From NCBI RefSeq assembly GCF_011752995.1, contig NZ_VWWL01000023.1, forward strand, positions 79,887 through 143,886: a stretch of DNA of 64,000 nucleotides, given 5' to 3'. The first letter of the stretch is position 1. Each line of letters opens with the position of its first letter. The stretch comes from Burkholderia sp. Ax-1724 (GTDB lineage: Bacteria; Pseudomonadota; Gammaproteobacteria; Burkholderiales; Burkholderiaceae). The notes below the pieces were generated by a model that was given only the letters and a program-made list of their open reading frames with translations, was not told the DNA's origin and ran no database searches. Of this stretch, positions 8,562 to 17,447 are shown piece by piece. The translations under genes and the position numbers were made by a program.

Positions 8562-10031
8562 ATGAATGAAGAAATCCTGATCAATGTCACGCCGCAGGAA
8601 ACGCGCGTCGCGCTCGTTCAACAAGGCGCCGTCCAGGAACTTCATGTCGAACGAACGCTGTCGCGCGGGCGCGTCGGCAATGTCTATCTCGGCAAGGTCG
8701 TGCGCGTGCTGCCGGGCATGCAATCGGCGTTCATCGACATCGGCCTCGAACGCGCCGCGTTTCTTCATGTCGCCGACATCTGGCATCCGCGCATGGCCGG
8801 CGAAGCGCAACATCAAGCACCGCATCAGCCGATCGAAAAGATCGTCTTCGAAGGTCAAACGCTGATGGTGCAGGTCGTCAAGGACCCGATCGGCACGAAA
8901 GGCGCGCGGCTGTCCACGCAAGTAAGCATTGCCGGGCGCACGCTCGTGTATCTGCCGCAGGAGCCGCATATCGGCATCTCGCAGAAGATCGAAAGCGAAG
9001 CCGAGCGCGAGGCCGTGCGTGCGCGCCTGACCGCCGTGCTGCCCGCCGACGAGAAAGGCGGCTACATCGTGCGCACGATCGCCGAGGATGCGACGAGCGA
9101 GGAGCTTGCTGCCGACGTCGCCTATCTGCGCAAGACGTGGGCGACGATCCTGTCGCAGGCGCAGCGCATGCCACCCACGAGCCTGCTCTACCAGGACCTG
9201 AACCTCGCGCAGCGCGTGCTGCGCGATTTCGTCAACGACGAGACCTCGCGCATCCAGGTCGACTCGCGCGAGACGCATCAGATGCTGGCCGATTTCGCCG
9301 CGGAGTTTACGCCGGCGGTGTCGTCGAAACTGCATCACTACACCGGCGAGCGGCCGCTCTTCGATCTCTACAACATCGAGGCCGAAATTCAGCGCGCGCT
9401 GTCGCGCCGCGTGGATCTGAAGTCGGGCGGCTACCTCGTGATCGATCAGACCGAGGCGATGACGACGATCGACGTCAACACCGGCGGATATGTCGGCGCG
9501 CGCAATTTCGACGATACGATCTTCAAGACCAACCTCGAAGCCGCGCATACGATCGCGCGGCAATTGCGGCTGCGCAACCTGGGCGGCGTGATCATCATCG
9601 ATTTCATCGATATGGAAAACGCAGAGCATCGCGACCAGGTGCTGGGGGAACTGAAGAAGGCGTTGTCGCGCGATCGCACGCGCGTGACCGTGAATGGCTT
9701 CTCGCAACTCGGGCTCGTGGAGATGACCCGCAAGCGCACGCGTGAATCGCTCGCGCATGTGCTGTGCGAACCGTGTCCGGTGTGCCAGGGCAAGGGGCAG
9801 GTGAAAACGGCGCGCACCGTTTGCTACGACGTGCTGCGCGAGATTCTGCGCGAGTCGCGGCAGTTCAATCCGCGCGAGTTTCGCGTGGTGGCGTCGCAGC
9901 AGGTGATCGATCTGTTTCTCGAAGAAGAGTCGCAGCATCTGGCGATGCTGATCGATTTCATCGGCAAGCCGGTGTCGCTGCAGGTGGAGTCGAATTTGAG
10001 CCAGGAGCAGTACGATATCGTGTTGATGTGA
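8562..10031 (+). CDS. rng: Ribonuclease G
   Basis: An endoribonuclease that matures the 5' end of 16S rRNA and takes part in mRNA turnover. The 489-aa length is that of RNase G rather than RNase E (no C-terminal scaffold). Seen in order: MNEEILINVTPQETRVAL, the S1 domain (residues 35-130: GNVYLGKVVRVLPGMQSAFIDIG), the DNase I-like catalytic part with DQTEAMTTIDVNTG and IIIDFIDME (the Mg-binding aspartates), and the zinc-link CEPCPVCQG. Probably co-transcribed with maf. Confidence 0.97.
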   Translation: MNEEILINVTPQETRVALVQQGAVQELHVERTLSRGRVGNVYLGKVVRVLPGMQSAFIDIGLERAAFLHVADIWHPRMAGEAQHQAPHQPIEKIVFEGQTLMVQVVKDPIGTKGARLSTQVSIAGRTLVYLPQEPHIGISQKIESEAEREAVRARLTAVLPADEKGGYIVRTIAEDATSEELAADVAYLRKTWATILSQAQRMPPTSLLYQDLNLAQRVLRDFVNDETSRIQVDSRETHQMLADFAAEFTPAVSSKLHHYTGERPLFDLYNIEAEIQRALSRRVDLKSGGYLVIDQTEAMTTIDVNTGGYVGARNFDDTIFKTNLEAAHTIARQLRLRNLGGVIIIDFIDMENAEHRDQVLGELKKALSRDRTRVTVNGFSQLGLVEMTRKRTRESLAHVLCEPCPVCQGKGQVKTARTVCYDVLREILRESRQFNPREFRVVASQQVIDLFLEEESQHLAMLIDFIGKPVSLQVESNLSQEQYDIVLM

Positions 10032-10353
10032 TGCATGACATGTGCCGCAGCTCGATCAGGGCCGTCGTCGTGCTGCACGACGGCTGCAATGCAAGCGTCG
10101 GGGAGCATACATAGCCCTACGTACAGCCAGCAAGGCAAGCCTCGCCTTGCTGGCTCCCTTCCCAAGCTCAGGCATGCCAGGCGGTTATCACCTTATGCCT
10201 GACGCAGCCTTGACGCCACTGCCCGCGTCTTTCAATCTCCGTCAGGAACGCGCTGCTTTACGCCCCGCTTTACGCCTGTTATGCACGCCGACAGCGTAGT
10301 CGACATTGCCAATGCGCGCCGGAACAATCAATCACATCGGAGACTGCATCGAC
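10032..10353. other. Intergenic region after rng, 322 bp
   Basis: Contains the perfect hairpin at 10125-10155 described separately. No conserved coding sequence is seen; the remainder presumably holds the promoter of the serine hydrolase gene. Confidence 0.5.
10125..10155 (+). terminator. Perfect 12-bp hairpin downstream of rng (possible terminator)
   Basis: Arms AGCCAGCAAGGC (10125-10136) and GCCTTGCTGGCT (10144-10155) enclose a 7-nt loop. It lies 94 bases after the rng stop. The following bases are CCCTTCCC, so there is no proper U-tract; it may be a weak terminator or an RNA-stabilising stem. Confidence 0.5.
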
Positions 10354-11667
10354 ATGAATTGCCTCGTGCCTCGTTCAAAGGGCGCGTCACGCGCGCTGCT
10401 CGCGTTTCTGCTGGGCGCGGCGTGCGCATTTGCACCCACCACGCGCGCAGACACCCCACACGCCGCCGACGCCCAGGCCGGCAGCATGACGCCCGCCGCC
10501 TCGCAAACCGCAACCACGTTGAGCTGGAAGCTGCGCAATACGCGCATGATGATCCCGACCGCGAACGTCGAGCGCTCGCGCGAGCCCCTCGCGCTGCCCG
10601 ATGGCCGCCCGCTCGATCCCGATGCGATCACGTTCACGGTCGACGGCACGACGCTCACGCTGAGCGACTATCTGCGCCGCACGCAGACCGACGGCTTCAT
10701 TGTCGTGCGCGATGGACGCGTGGTGCTCGAGCGCTACTTCGACGGCTTCGGTCCGCATCAGACGCATATGTGGGCATCGATGACGAAATCGGTGACGGGC
10801 CTTCTCGCCGCGCAGTTGATCGTCGCCGGCAAGCTCTCGCCCGACGCGCCGCTTTCGAGGTATGTGCCGGAACTCTCGGGCACGCCGTTTGGCGACGCGA
10901 CGCTCCAGCAGAACCTCGACATGGAGGTTGCCGTGCGCTATCCGGCCGCGCTGCCACCCGACCTCGGGCTGTTCGCGGCGGTCGGCTTCGTGCCGCGAGC
11001 GAGCGGCGCGCCCGACAGCATCCATCGTTTCCTGCGGGTCGCGCTGGCGTCGCCGGATGCGCATGCGGACGGGCTGTGGTACTACCAGAACGGATCGCCC
11101 GAAGCGGTGGCGTGGGCGATCCGCAACGTAACCGGCGAATCGTGGAGCAAGCTGGCATCGCGTGAAATCTGGAGCAAGCTCGCCGACGACGATGCCGACA
11201 TCGTGGTCGATCACACCGGCACCGAGATGGCCAGCGGCGGTCTCAACACCACGCTGCGCGACGCGGCACGCTTCGGCGAACTCGTGCGCATGAGCGCGGC
11301 CGGCGACGGCACGCGTTTTCCTTCGAACGTTACGCATCTCGCGCTGCAACCGGCCACTAACAGCGCGGCCTTCGCCAAGGGCAATCTCGCGCCGGGCCGG
11401 CCGGGCTACGGCTATCGCGACTACTGGTATCAGTTGAAGGATGGCGACGGTTCCTTCGCGGCGAGCGGCCGCTTCGGCCAGGCGATCATCGTCGATCCTC
11501 GCGAGCGGCTCACGGTCGTGAAGCTCTCGTCGTCGCCCGATCAGGCCGCGCGGCCGACGAGCGCAACAGGTGGCGCGATCGGCCACGCGCCGCTCGATAC
11601 CGCCGACGCGCTGCATCAAGCCGTCGTAGCCATCGCAAAAGCGGCCGCGCAAGGCGGCACGCGATAG
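10354..11667 (+). CDS. Secreted serine hydrolase of the beta-lactamase/penicillin-binding superfamily
   Basis: The protein (437 aa from the ATG at 10354) begins with a signal peptide (ALLAFLLGAACAFA, then TRAD) and carries the S-x-x-K nucleophile motif SMTK at residues 142-145. YYQNG further on could supply the Y-x-N tyrosine. It resembles class C beta-lactamase-related hydrolases such as esterases and the 6-aminohexanoate-dimer hydrolase group. The true substrate cannot be read from sequence. The ATG at 10354 is preceded by GGAGA; an in-frame ATG at 10306 would place 16 non-signal residues before the signal peptide and is less likely. It stands alone between rng and a lipoprotein gene. Confidence 0.85.
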   Translation: MNCLVPRSKGASRALLAFLLGAACAFAPTTRADTPHAADAQAGSMTPAASQTATTLSWKLRNTRMMIPTANVERSREPLALPDGRPLDPDAITFTVDGTTLTLSDYLRRTQTDGFIVVRDGRVVLERYFDGFGPHQTHMWASMTKSVTGLLAAQLIVAGKLSPDAPLSRYVPELSGTPFGDATLQQNLDMEVAVRYPAALPPDLGLFAAVGFVPRASGAPDSIHRFLRVALASPDAHADGLWYYQNGSPEAVAWAIRNVTGESWSKLASREIWSKLADDDADIVVDHTGTEMASGGLNTTLRDAARFGELVRMSAAGDGTRFPSNVTHLALQPATNSAAFAKGNLAPGRPGYGYRDYWYQLKDGDGSFAASGRFGQAIIVDPRERLTVVKLSSSPDQAARPTSATGGAIGHAPLDTADALHQAVVAIAKAAAQGGTR

Positions 11668-11970
11668 AGCGCCCGTTCATACATGCCACGTCCGCGTGAC
11701 TGGCGTGCCACAGGCCGTTGCAGGCGAGGCGCAGCGCCCCGGCTTTTCCTGCAACGGCCGGACTCATCGGCCGACTTGCGATCGACCCGCGATTGACCCA
11801 CGGCCCAGTCTGAATCCTGCGGAAGTTCACGATAAGTTTCTCTTCTCAAACAAGCGAGCTTGCAAGAAAAATACAGATCCTTTCACGAAGCTGAAATACA
11901 AGACCGATAGTGTCGCGGTTCCTGTCAACTGCCCGACGTTTCTGTCAATCAGCCAACTTACAACAATATC
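11668..11970. other. Intergenic region before the SdiA-like lipoprotein gene, 303 bp
   Basis: Holds a 12-bp inverted repeat at 11713-11759, then turns distinctly A/T-rich (11820-11970), the likely promoter zone for the lipoprotein gene. No gene is seen in it. Confidence 0.5.
11713..11759. repeat. 12-bp perfect inverted repeat with 23-bp spacer
   Basis: GGCCGTTGCAGG at 11713-11724 is matched by CCTGCAACGGCC at 11748-11759. It lies 45 bases after the serine hydrolase stop. It could fold as a terminator stem (no U-tract) or be a protein-binding site. Confidence 0.6.
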
Positions 11971-14277
11971 GTGAAGACCAAAAACTCGACCCGCACCTAT
12001 TCAATCTTGCTTTCCGCAATTCTGGCAGCCAGTCTCAGCGCATGTGGCGGTGGTGACAGCAACATCGGCGCCGCGGGCGGCAACAACGGCAGCAATGGTG
12101 GCAACGGCAACACAGGCGGCAATAACGGCGGCGGCACGGTTGACAGCAAGATTCCCGTGCTGACGTTCACCGATCCGCAAAGCACCTACGATCTGAACAA
12201 CTATACGCAGACAGATAGTTTCCCTCTGCAATACGCGACGAGCGGCACCAATCTGCTGAATGCCGAGGCATCGGGCGTGGCCTACGATAAGGATACCGAT
12301 TCGCTGTTCGTCATCGGCGACGGCGGCACCGCGGTCGTGCAGGTCGCGAAGAGCGACGGCCATGTTCTCGATTCCATGACGCTCAATGCCGGAGATTTCG
12401 AGGACACGGAAGGCATCACCTACGTCGGCGGCGGCAAGTTCGTGCTGGTGGAAGAGCGCCTTCGCCAGGTCGATATGTTCACTTATACCGCGGGCGGAAC
12501 GCTGAAAAGAGCCGACGTGCAGTCCGTCAAACTGGGCACGACGGTTGGCAACGTCGGTATCGAGGGCGTGAGTTTCGATACCAAAACGGGCGGTTATATC
12601 GCCGTGCGCCAGTCGCAGCCGACCAGCATTTTTCAGGCTGCGATCAATTTTGCCGGCGGCTCGGCGACGGCGTCGGACGGTACGCCCATCCTGCCGAGCA
12701 CGGACAATCCGCCCGTGTTGTTCGATGCGGACAAGACCGGCCTCTCCGCATTCAATGACGTGTTCTCGCTCTCGAACATCGTCCCGGGCACCGCGCCGGA
12801 CTACGACAACGTCATCATCATCGGCGCACCGGATGGCAAGATCGTCAAGATGGATCGTACCGGCCGGTTGCTGAGCAGCCTGTATATGAGCGCCACCGCC
12901 CAGAACGAAGGCGTCACCATGGGCTCGGACGGCATCATTTATGCGGTCGGCGAGCAGGCAGCGGGACCGAGCCTGCCGGGCCTGACCATCTTCAAGCCCA
13001 CCACCGACAAGACCAACGTCGGCATCGGCAGCAACCTGTACCTGAAGTTCGATCAGGCGGTGCAGGCCGGAGCCGGCAATATTGTTCTCAGCAACGGCGC
13101 CGACGATACGCGCACGATTCCGGTCACCGACCCCACGCAGGTGACGTTCAGCGGCGGCGTGATGAAGATTCATCCGAAGTTCTTCATGGTCGCCAATACC
13201 GCGTACAACATCACGTATCCGGCAGGTACGGTCAAGACCGCGACGGGCAGCAATCTCCCCGCCGTGTCCGATGCGTCCACATTCTCGTTCAAGACGATCG
13301 GCACCGTCGACAAGACCGCTCCGACCTTGAGCAGCAGTGCGCCGGTCGATGGCGCGACGGGCATTATCGGCAATCACCTCACGCTGTCGTTCAGCAAGGT
13401 CGTTCAGGCCGGTACGGGCAACCTCGTCATCAGCAACGGCTCCGATACGCGCAATGTTTCGATCGACGATACGACGCAAGTCAAATTCAACGGCGGCCGG
13501 GTCACCGTCACGCTCGCGACACCCTTGCAGGATAGTTCGCGCTACAGCGTGAAACTGGCTAGCGGCGTGATCACCGACCTGTATGGCAACGCCTATGCCG
13601 GTCTGACACAAAGCTTCACGACCGCGGCCGCCGGTGCGCCCGTGCCGACCGTGCTGATCTCGGAAGTGAATTCGAATGCCGACGGCGGCCAGGACTTCTT
13701 CGAGCTCTATAACTACGGCAGCACGGCAATCGATCTGACCGGCTGGAAGTGGGGCGACAGTCATGCCGACGTCAACGATGCCAACAATAGCGCGGCCTTT
13801 GCGGCCGGTACGATCCTTTCGCCGGGCGAGCATCTGGTCGTGGTTCCGGGTGTGCCGGGCACGGACGAAAATACGTTCCGCACGACCTGGGGGCTGGCAG
13901 GCACGGTGCCGGTCATGGCGATGCTGAACGTCAATAACGATCCGGCGAATCCTATCGGCCTGGGCAAGGGCGATGCGGTGATCGTCTATGACGCGAATGG
14001 CAATGTCGTGGCCGCGATGAACTACGGCACGCCCATCGAGGCCACGCAGGGCGATGGAACGCTGAAAGCGATTCCGTCGGCCCTGGGTACGGATGCCACG
14101 CTCGTTGCCGCCGGCAATCATGCGGGTGCCGTCTTCGTCGGCGGCAATGCGAAGGTGTCTGCGGTGTGGGATACCGTTTCCACCTCGGCGCCCAACTATG
14201 TCGAAGCCGTGGTGGGCGTGAACGGCGGCCAATCCGAGCCGGCTAAAGCGGCGTCGATCGGCTCGCCTGGGCAGTAA
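11971..14277 (+). CDS. Large lipoprotein: SdiA-regulated-like domain, two Ig-like domains, lamin-tail domain
   Basis: A 768-aa predicted lipoprotein. A signal peptide ends in LSAC with the lipidated Cys at 25, followed by a Gly/Asn-rich tether (26-55). Residues about 60-320 resemble the SdiA-regulated (YjiK-like) beta-propeller family: SGVAYDKDTDSLFVIGDGG and EGITYVGGGKFVLVEE. Two repeats of about 105 residues follow (about 335-445 and 450-555) that look like bacterial Ig-like Big_5 domains (VGIGSNLYLKFDQAV, GIIGNHLTLSFSKVV). From 560, VLISEVNSNADGGQDFFELYN and TGWKWGD match a lamin-tail domain. The start is GTG at 11971 with no clear Shine-Dalgarno. It is probably exposed on the cell envelope; function unknown. 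A strong terminator follows. Confidence 0.85.
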   Translation: MKTKNSTRTYSILLSAILAASLSACGGGDSNIGAAGGNNGSNGGNGNTGGNNGGGTVDSKIPVLTFTDPQSTYDLNNYTQTDSFPLQYATSGTNLLNAEASGVAYDKDTDSLFVIGDGGTAVVQVAKSDGHVLDSMTLNAGDFEDTEGITYVGGGKFVLVEERLRQVDMFTYTAGGTLKRADVQSVKLGTTVGNVGIEGVSFDTKTGGYIAVRQSQPTSIFQAAINFAGGSATASDGTPILPSTDNPPVLFDADKTGLSAFNDVFSLSNIVPGTAPDYDNVIIIGAPDGKIVKMDRTGRLLSSLYMSATAQNEGVTMGSDGIIYAVGEQAAGPSLPGLTIFKPTTDKTNVGIGSNLYLKFDQAVQAGAGNIVLSNGADDTRTIPVTDPTQVTFSGGVMKIHPKFFMVANTAYNITYPAGTVKTATGSNLPAVSDASTFSFKTIGTVDKTAPTLSSSAPVDGATGIIGNHLTLSFSKVVQAGTGNLVISNGSDTRNVSIDDTTQVKFNGGRVTVTLATPLQDSSRYSVKLASGVITDLYGNAYAGLTQSFTTAAAGAPVPTVLISEVNSNADGGQDFFELYNYGSTAIDLTGWKWGDSHADVNDANNSAAFAAGTILSPGEHLVVVPGVPGTDENTFRTTWGLAGTVPVMAMLNVNNDPANPIGLGKGDAVIVYDANGNVVAAMNYGTPIEATQGDGTLKAIPSALGTDATLVAAGNHAGAVFVGGNAKVSAVWDTVSTSAPNYVEAVVGVNGGQSEPAKAASIGSPGQ

Positions 14278-14322
14278 CTCCTGGGCCATCACTGCCCGCC
14301 GCGTCGCGGTACGAGTCTCGTG

Positions 14323-14357
14323 AAAAACCGTCCGACTTTCTGTCGGGCGGTTTTTTT
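14323..14357. terminator. Rho-independent bidirectional terminator
   Basis: AAAACCGTCCGAC pairs with GTCGGGCGGTTTT (one G-T wobble), loop TTTCT, followed by a run of seven T on the plus strand and, on the minus strand, a T-run from the leading A-tract. It lies between the lipoprotein gene (plus) and the last gene of the minus-strand catabolic cluster, and can end both. Confidence 0.9.
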
Positions 14358-14394
14358 GCCTCTGTTTTTTCCTCAAGCTAACCGTCACCGCACA

Positions 14395-15867
14395 TCAGTC
14401 GAGATTGCCCTGACAGACGTACTTGATGGTCAGGTAATCGTCGAGACCATATTTCGAGCCCTCGCGGCCGTAACCGGACTCCTTGACGCCGCCGAATGGT
14501 GCGGCCTCACTCGACACGGCCCCTTCGTTCAGGCCGACAACGCCAGCTTCGAGTCGCCGCGCCACACGCTCGGCCCGCCGCATGTCGCGAGTGTAGAAAT
14601 AGGCGGCGAGCCCGAATGGCGAGTCATTGGCCAGGCGCACTGCTTCTTCTTCCTGATCGAACCGATAAAGCGGCGCGACGGGCCCGAACGTCTCCTCGCA
14701 CGTCACGAGCATATCGTTCGAGGCATGGGTGAAAACGGTCGGGGCATAGTAGTTCGGTCCTAACTCGGTCAGCCGTTTGCCGCCCGTCAGCACGATCGCG
14801 CCTTTCGATACGGCGTCTTCGACGTGGCGGGCAATCTTGTCGATCGCCTTCGCGTTGATCATGGGGCCGATCTGTGCCTCGGGGTCGGTGGCCGGGGCCA
14901 CTTTCAATGCGCCGACGCGAGCGGCAAGCAGTTCGGCGAATCGGTCGAATACGCCCGCCTGCACATAGATCCGATTCGGACAAACACAGGTCTGTCCGCC
15001 GTTGCGGAATTTGGCGGCCATCAACCCGGCGATTGCGGCGTCGAGGTCCGCGTCGTCGAAAACGATAAACGGCGCATTGCCGCCCAGTTCGAGAGAGAGC
15101 TTCTTGAGCGTGCCCGCCGATTCGCGCGCCAGATACTTGCCGACCGCCGTCGATCCGGTGAACGTGACCTTGCGTACCCGGTCATCCGCGAGCCAGTCCG
15201 CCACGGCTTCGATGCCCTGCTCCCGCGACGCGCTCAGCATGTTCAGCACACCGGCCGGCACGCCGGCTTCCCCGGCGAGTGCAGCCAATGCCAGCGCGGT
15301 AAGCGGCGTGTCTTCCGCGGGTTTGCCGACTACCGTGCAGCCCGCGGCCAGAGCGGGGGCGATTTTCCGCGCGATCATCGCAAGCGGAAAATTCCATGGC
15401 GTGATGGCCGCGACGATACCCACGGGCTCTTTCATCGCCCGCATCTGTTTGCCACGCTGCTGTTGCGGAATGAGGTCGCCGTAAGTGCGCGTGGCTTCTT
15501 CCGCGAACCATGCGACATACGACGCGCCATAGGCGACTTCGCCCCGGCTTTCGGCCATTGGCTTGCCCTGCTCCATCGACATCAGCGTGGCCAGGTCTTC
15601 GCTGTTCTCCACGAGAAGTGCATGCCAGCGGCGGAGTATCGCGGCGCGCTCGCGTGGCAGGCGATTGCGCCAGCTTTCGGCGGCCTGGTATGCCGCGTTT
15701 GTCGCGGCACGCGCGTCGGCGGGACCGCTATTCGCCACTTCCGCAATGATTTCGCCGGTGGCCGGATTCGTCACCGGATAGCGTGCGCGGGATACCGCCT
15801 CGCTCCACTCGCCGCCGATCAGGTTCCGGGTTCTGACCAGTTCTTCGCGCTTGAGCTTTAAAGCCAT
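14395..15867 (-). CDS. NAD(P)-dependent succinate-semialdehyde dehydrogenase-type aldehyde dehydrogenase
   Basis: Oxidises a semialdehyde to the acid; the family prototype (GabD) converts succinate semialdehyde to succinate. The 490-aa protein has the ALDH motifs PWNFPLAMIARK, FTGSTAVGK, the general base Glu260 (LELGGNAP) and the nucleophile Cys294 in GGQTCVCPNR. The CVC motif is characteristic of SSADH enzymes. The start ATG at 15867 (MALKLKREELV) follows AGAGGC. It is the last gene of the eleven-gene minus-strand cluster and lies 63 bases after the aminotransferase gene, so it most likely oxidises the aldehyde made by that enzyme; the actual substrate may differ from succinate semialdehyde. 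Confidence 0.9.
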   Translation of the reverse strand: MALKLKREELVRTRNLIGGEWSEAVSRARYPVTNPATGEIIAEVANSGPADARAATNAAYQAAESWRNRLPRERAAILRRWHALLVENSEDLATLMSMEQGKPMAESRGEVAYGASYVAWFAEEATRTYGDLIPQQQRGKQMRAMKEPVGIVAAITPWNFPLAMIARKIAPALAAGCTVVGKPAEDTPLTALALAALAGEAGVPAGVLNMLSASREQGIEAVADWLADDRVRKVTFTGSTAVGKYLARESAGTLKKLSLELGGNAPFIVFDDADLDAAIAGLMAAKFRNGGQTCVCPNRIYVQAGVFDRFAELLAARVGALKVAPATDPEAQIGPMINAKAIDKIARHVEDAVSKGAIVLTGGKRLTELGPNYYAPTVFTHASNDMLVTCEETFGPVAPLYRFDQEEEAVRLANDSPFGLAAYFYTRDMRRAERVARRLEAGVVGLNEGAVSSEAAPFGGVKESGYGREGSKYGLDDYLTIKYVCQGNLD

Positions 15868-15930
15868 GATGCGTGCCTCTGATAATGGGTGTGCCCGGAT
15901 CGACGCATGCCGGGCCATACAGAGTTTCTG

Positions 15931-17313
15931 TCAGCCCTTCAGTGCATTGCGCACGTCGACGTGCTCGAGCATTTCGTCGAGCGTCTTGCGCACGCGTGTC
16001 ACCAGCTCGTCGATCTCGCCTTCGGAATAGCAGAGTGCCGGCGCGAAGCCGAGGATGTTGTCGCCAAACGCGCGAAAGATAATCCGGTTGCGATATGCGG
16101 CATCGGCGATACGCTCCGGCAGTTTCAACGACGGATCGAAACGGGCTTTCGTCTTCTTGTCCGCAACCAGTTCGACGGCGCCGAGCAGACCGCGGTGGCG
16201 CGAATCGCCGACGAGCGGATGATCGAGCAGACTGTCGAGTCCGCGCGCGAAACGGGCGCCCTGCTTCTGACCGTTGGCAAGCAGTCCGCCTTCGAGATAA
16301 AGACGCAGGACTTCGAGGGCGACAGCGGCGCTGACCGGATGTGCCGAATAGGTTTGCCCGTGGCCGATTGCCTCGCCCGCTTTGGCGCCGTCGGCGATTC
16401 CCTGATAGACCTCGTCGGACAGGAGCAGCGCGCCCATCGGCGCATAGCCTGCCGTTAGTCCCTTGGCTACCGTCATGAGGTCGGGTTCGACGTGTTCCGC
16501 CTCGCAGGCGAACAGCGGGCCCGTGCGACCGAAACCGGTGATGACTTCATCCGCGACGAACAGAATATCCAGTCGACGACACGCGTCGCACATCGCCTTC
16601 AGCCAGCCTTTCGGCGGAACGATCACACCGCCGGACCCTTGCACCGGCTCGCAGAAAAACGCCGCGACATTCCCCGCGCCGAGTTGTTCGACTTTCGCTT
16701 CCAAGGCGCGCACGGAAGCCGCGATGATTGCCTCGGGATCGTCAGGCGTTTCGCTACGGTAAGGATATGACGAGGGAATGTGATGCTGCGTCGCCAGCGG
16801 CACGTCGAAGTTGCGATGAAAACTGGCGATCGCCGTCATGCCCGCCCCCATCGACGACGAACCGTGATAGCCGCGTTCGAGTGCGATGAACTGCTTTTTC
16901 GATGGCTTGCCAATGGCGTTGTAGTAGTGCGTGATAAAGCGGATCGCGGAATCTATTGCGTCCGAACCGCCCAGCGAGAAATAGACATGGCGCAATGACG
17001 CGGGGGCAAGATCGATGAGGCGTTGAGCCAGCTCGATGGCCGGCTCGGAGCCGAAATGGAAGTACCCGGTGGCATAAGGCAATTTCGACATCTGCCCGGC
17101 TGCCGCCCTGACAATGCTCTCGTGCCCATAGCCTGTGTTCACGCACCAGAGGCCGGCGAAGGCATCCAGCAGCTCGTTGCCGTCGGCGTCGTAAAGCCAC
17201 GCGCCCTTACCGGATTTCAGCACGGTGACGCCGCGCGCTTCGTGGGCGCGATAGCTGACTACGGGGTGAATAAGATGTTGACGGTCTGATTCGATAAGCG
17301 AGGTGAGCGACAT
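15931..17313 (-). CDS. Class III (omega) aminotransferase, PLP-dependent
   Basis: Moves an amino group, usually a terminal one, to pyruvate or 2-oxoglutarate. The 460-aa protein has the class III pattern: FAGLWCVNTGYGH, GSDAIDSAIRF, FFCEPVQGSGGV, DEVITGFGRTG and the PLP lysine Lys284 in MTVAKGLTAGYAPMGA. It resembles putrescine-, beta-alanine- or taurine-pyruvate aminotransferases, but the family cannot be split by eye. Its product would be an aldehyde, handed to the dehydrogenase encoded next. A short array of 10-bp repeats lies 53-82 bases before the start codon. AAGGAG precedes the ATG. Confidence 0.88.
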   Translation of the reverse strand: MSLTSLIESDRQHLIHPVVSYRAHEARGVTVLKSGKGAWLYDADGNELLDAFAGLWCVNTGYGHESIVRAAAGQMSKLPYATGYFHFGSEPAIELAQRLIDLAPASLRHVYFSLGGSDAIDSAIRFITHYYNAIGKPSKKQFIALERGYHGSSSMGAGMTAIASFHRNFDVPLATQHHIPSSYPYRSETPDDPEAIIAASVRALEAKVEQLGAGNVAAFFCEPVQGSGGVIVPPKGWLKAMCDACRRLDILFVADEVITGFGRTGPLFACEAEHVEPDLMTVAKGLTAGYAPMGALLLSDEVYQGIADGAKAGEAIGHGQTYSAHPVSAAVALEVLRLYLEGGLLANGQKQGARFARGLDSLLDHPLVGDSRHRGLLGAVELVADKKTKARFDPSLKLPERIADAAYRNRIIFRAFGDNILGFAPALCYSEGEIDELVTRVRKTLDEMLEHVDVRNALKG

Positions 17314-17365
17314 TTTCGGGCTCCTTGATAAGCGCTTCTATCGGATAAGCAACAGGGAAACTGCC

Positions 17366-17395
17366 TGCACCCATTTGTACCCCTTTGCACCCATT
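17366..17395 (-). promoter_or_regulatory. Three contiguous 10-bp direct repeats upstream of the aminotransferase gene
   Basis: On the minus strand the units read AATGGGTGCA, AAGGGGTACA, AATGGGTGCA, with no spacer; the outer two are identical. The 10-bp period is about one helical turn, as expected for a protein binding one DNA face. It lies between the end of the PucR gene and the aminotransferase start, and is a candidate operator. Confidence 0.5.
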
Positions 17396-17447
17396 AAACC
17401 GCGACACTCGTGCACAGTCTTCCTATCAAAAGTAGTAAAACCGGCCA

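Noticed and set aside
7869..9938. Open frame of 689 codons on the minus strand
   Set aside because: Antisense to maf and rng; no recognisable domain.
12001..14388. Open frame of 795 codons on the minus strand
   Set aside because: Antisense to the lipoprotein gene; Arg/Asp/Ile/His-rich and lacking motifs.
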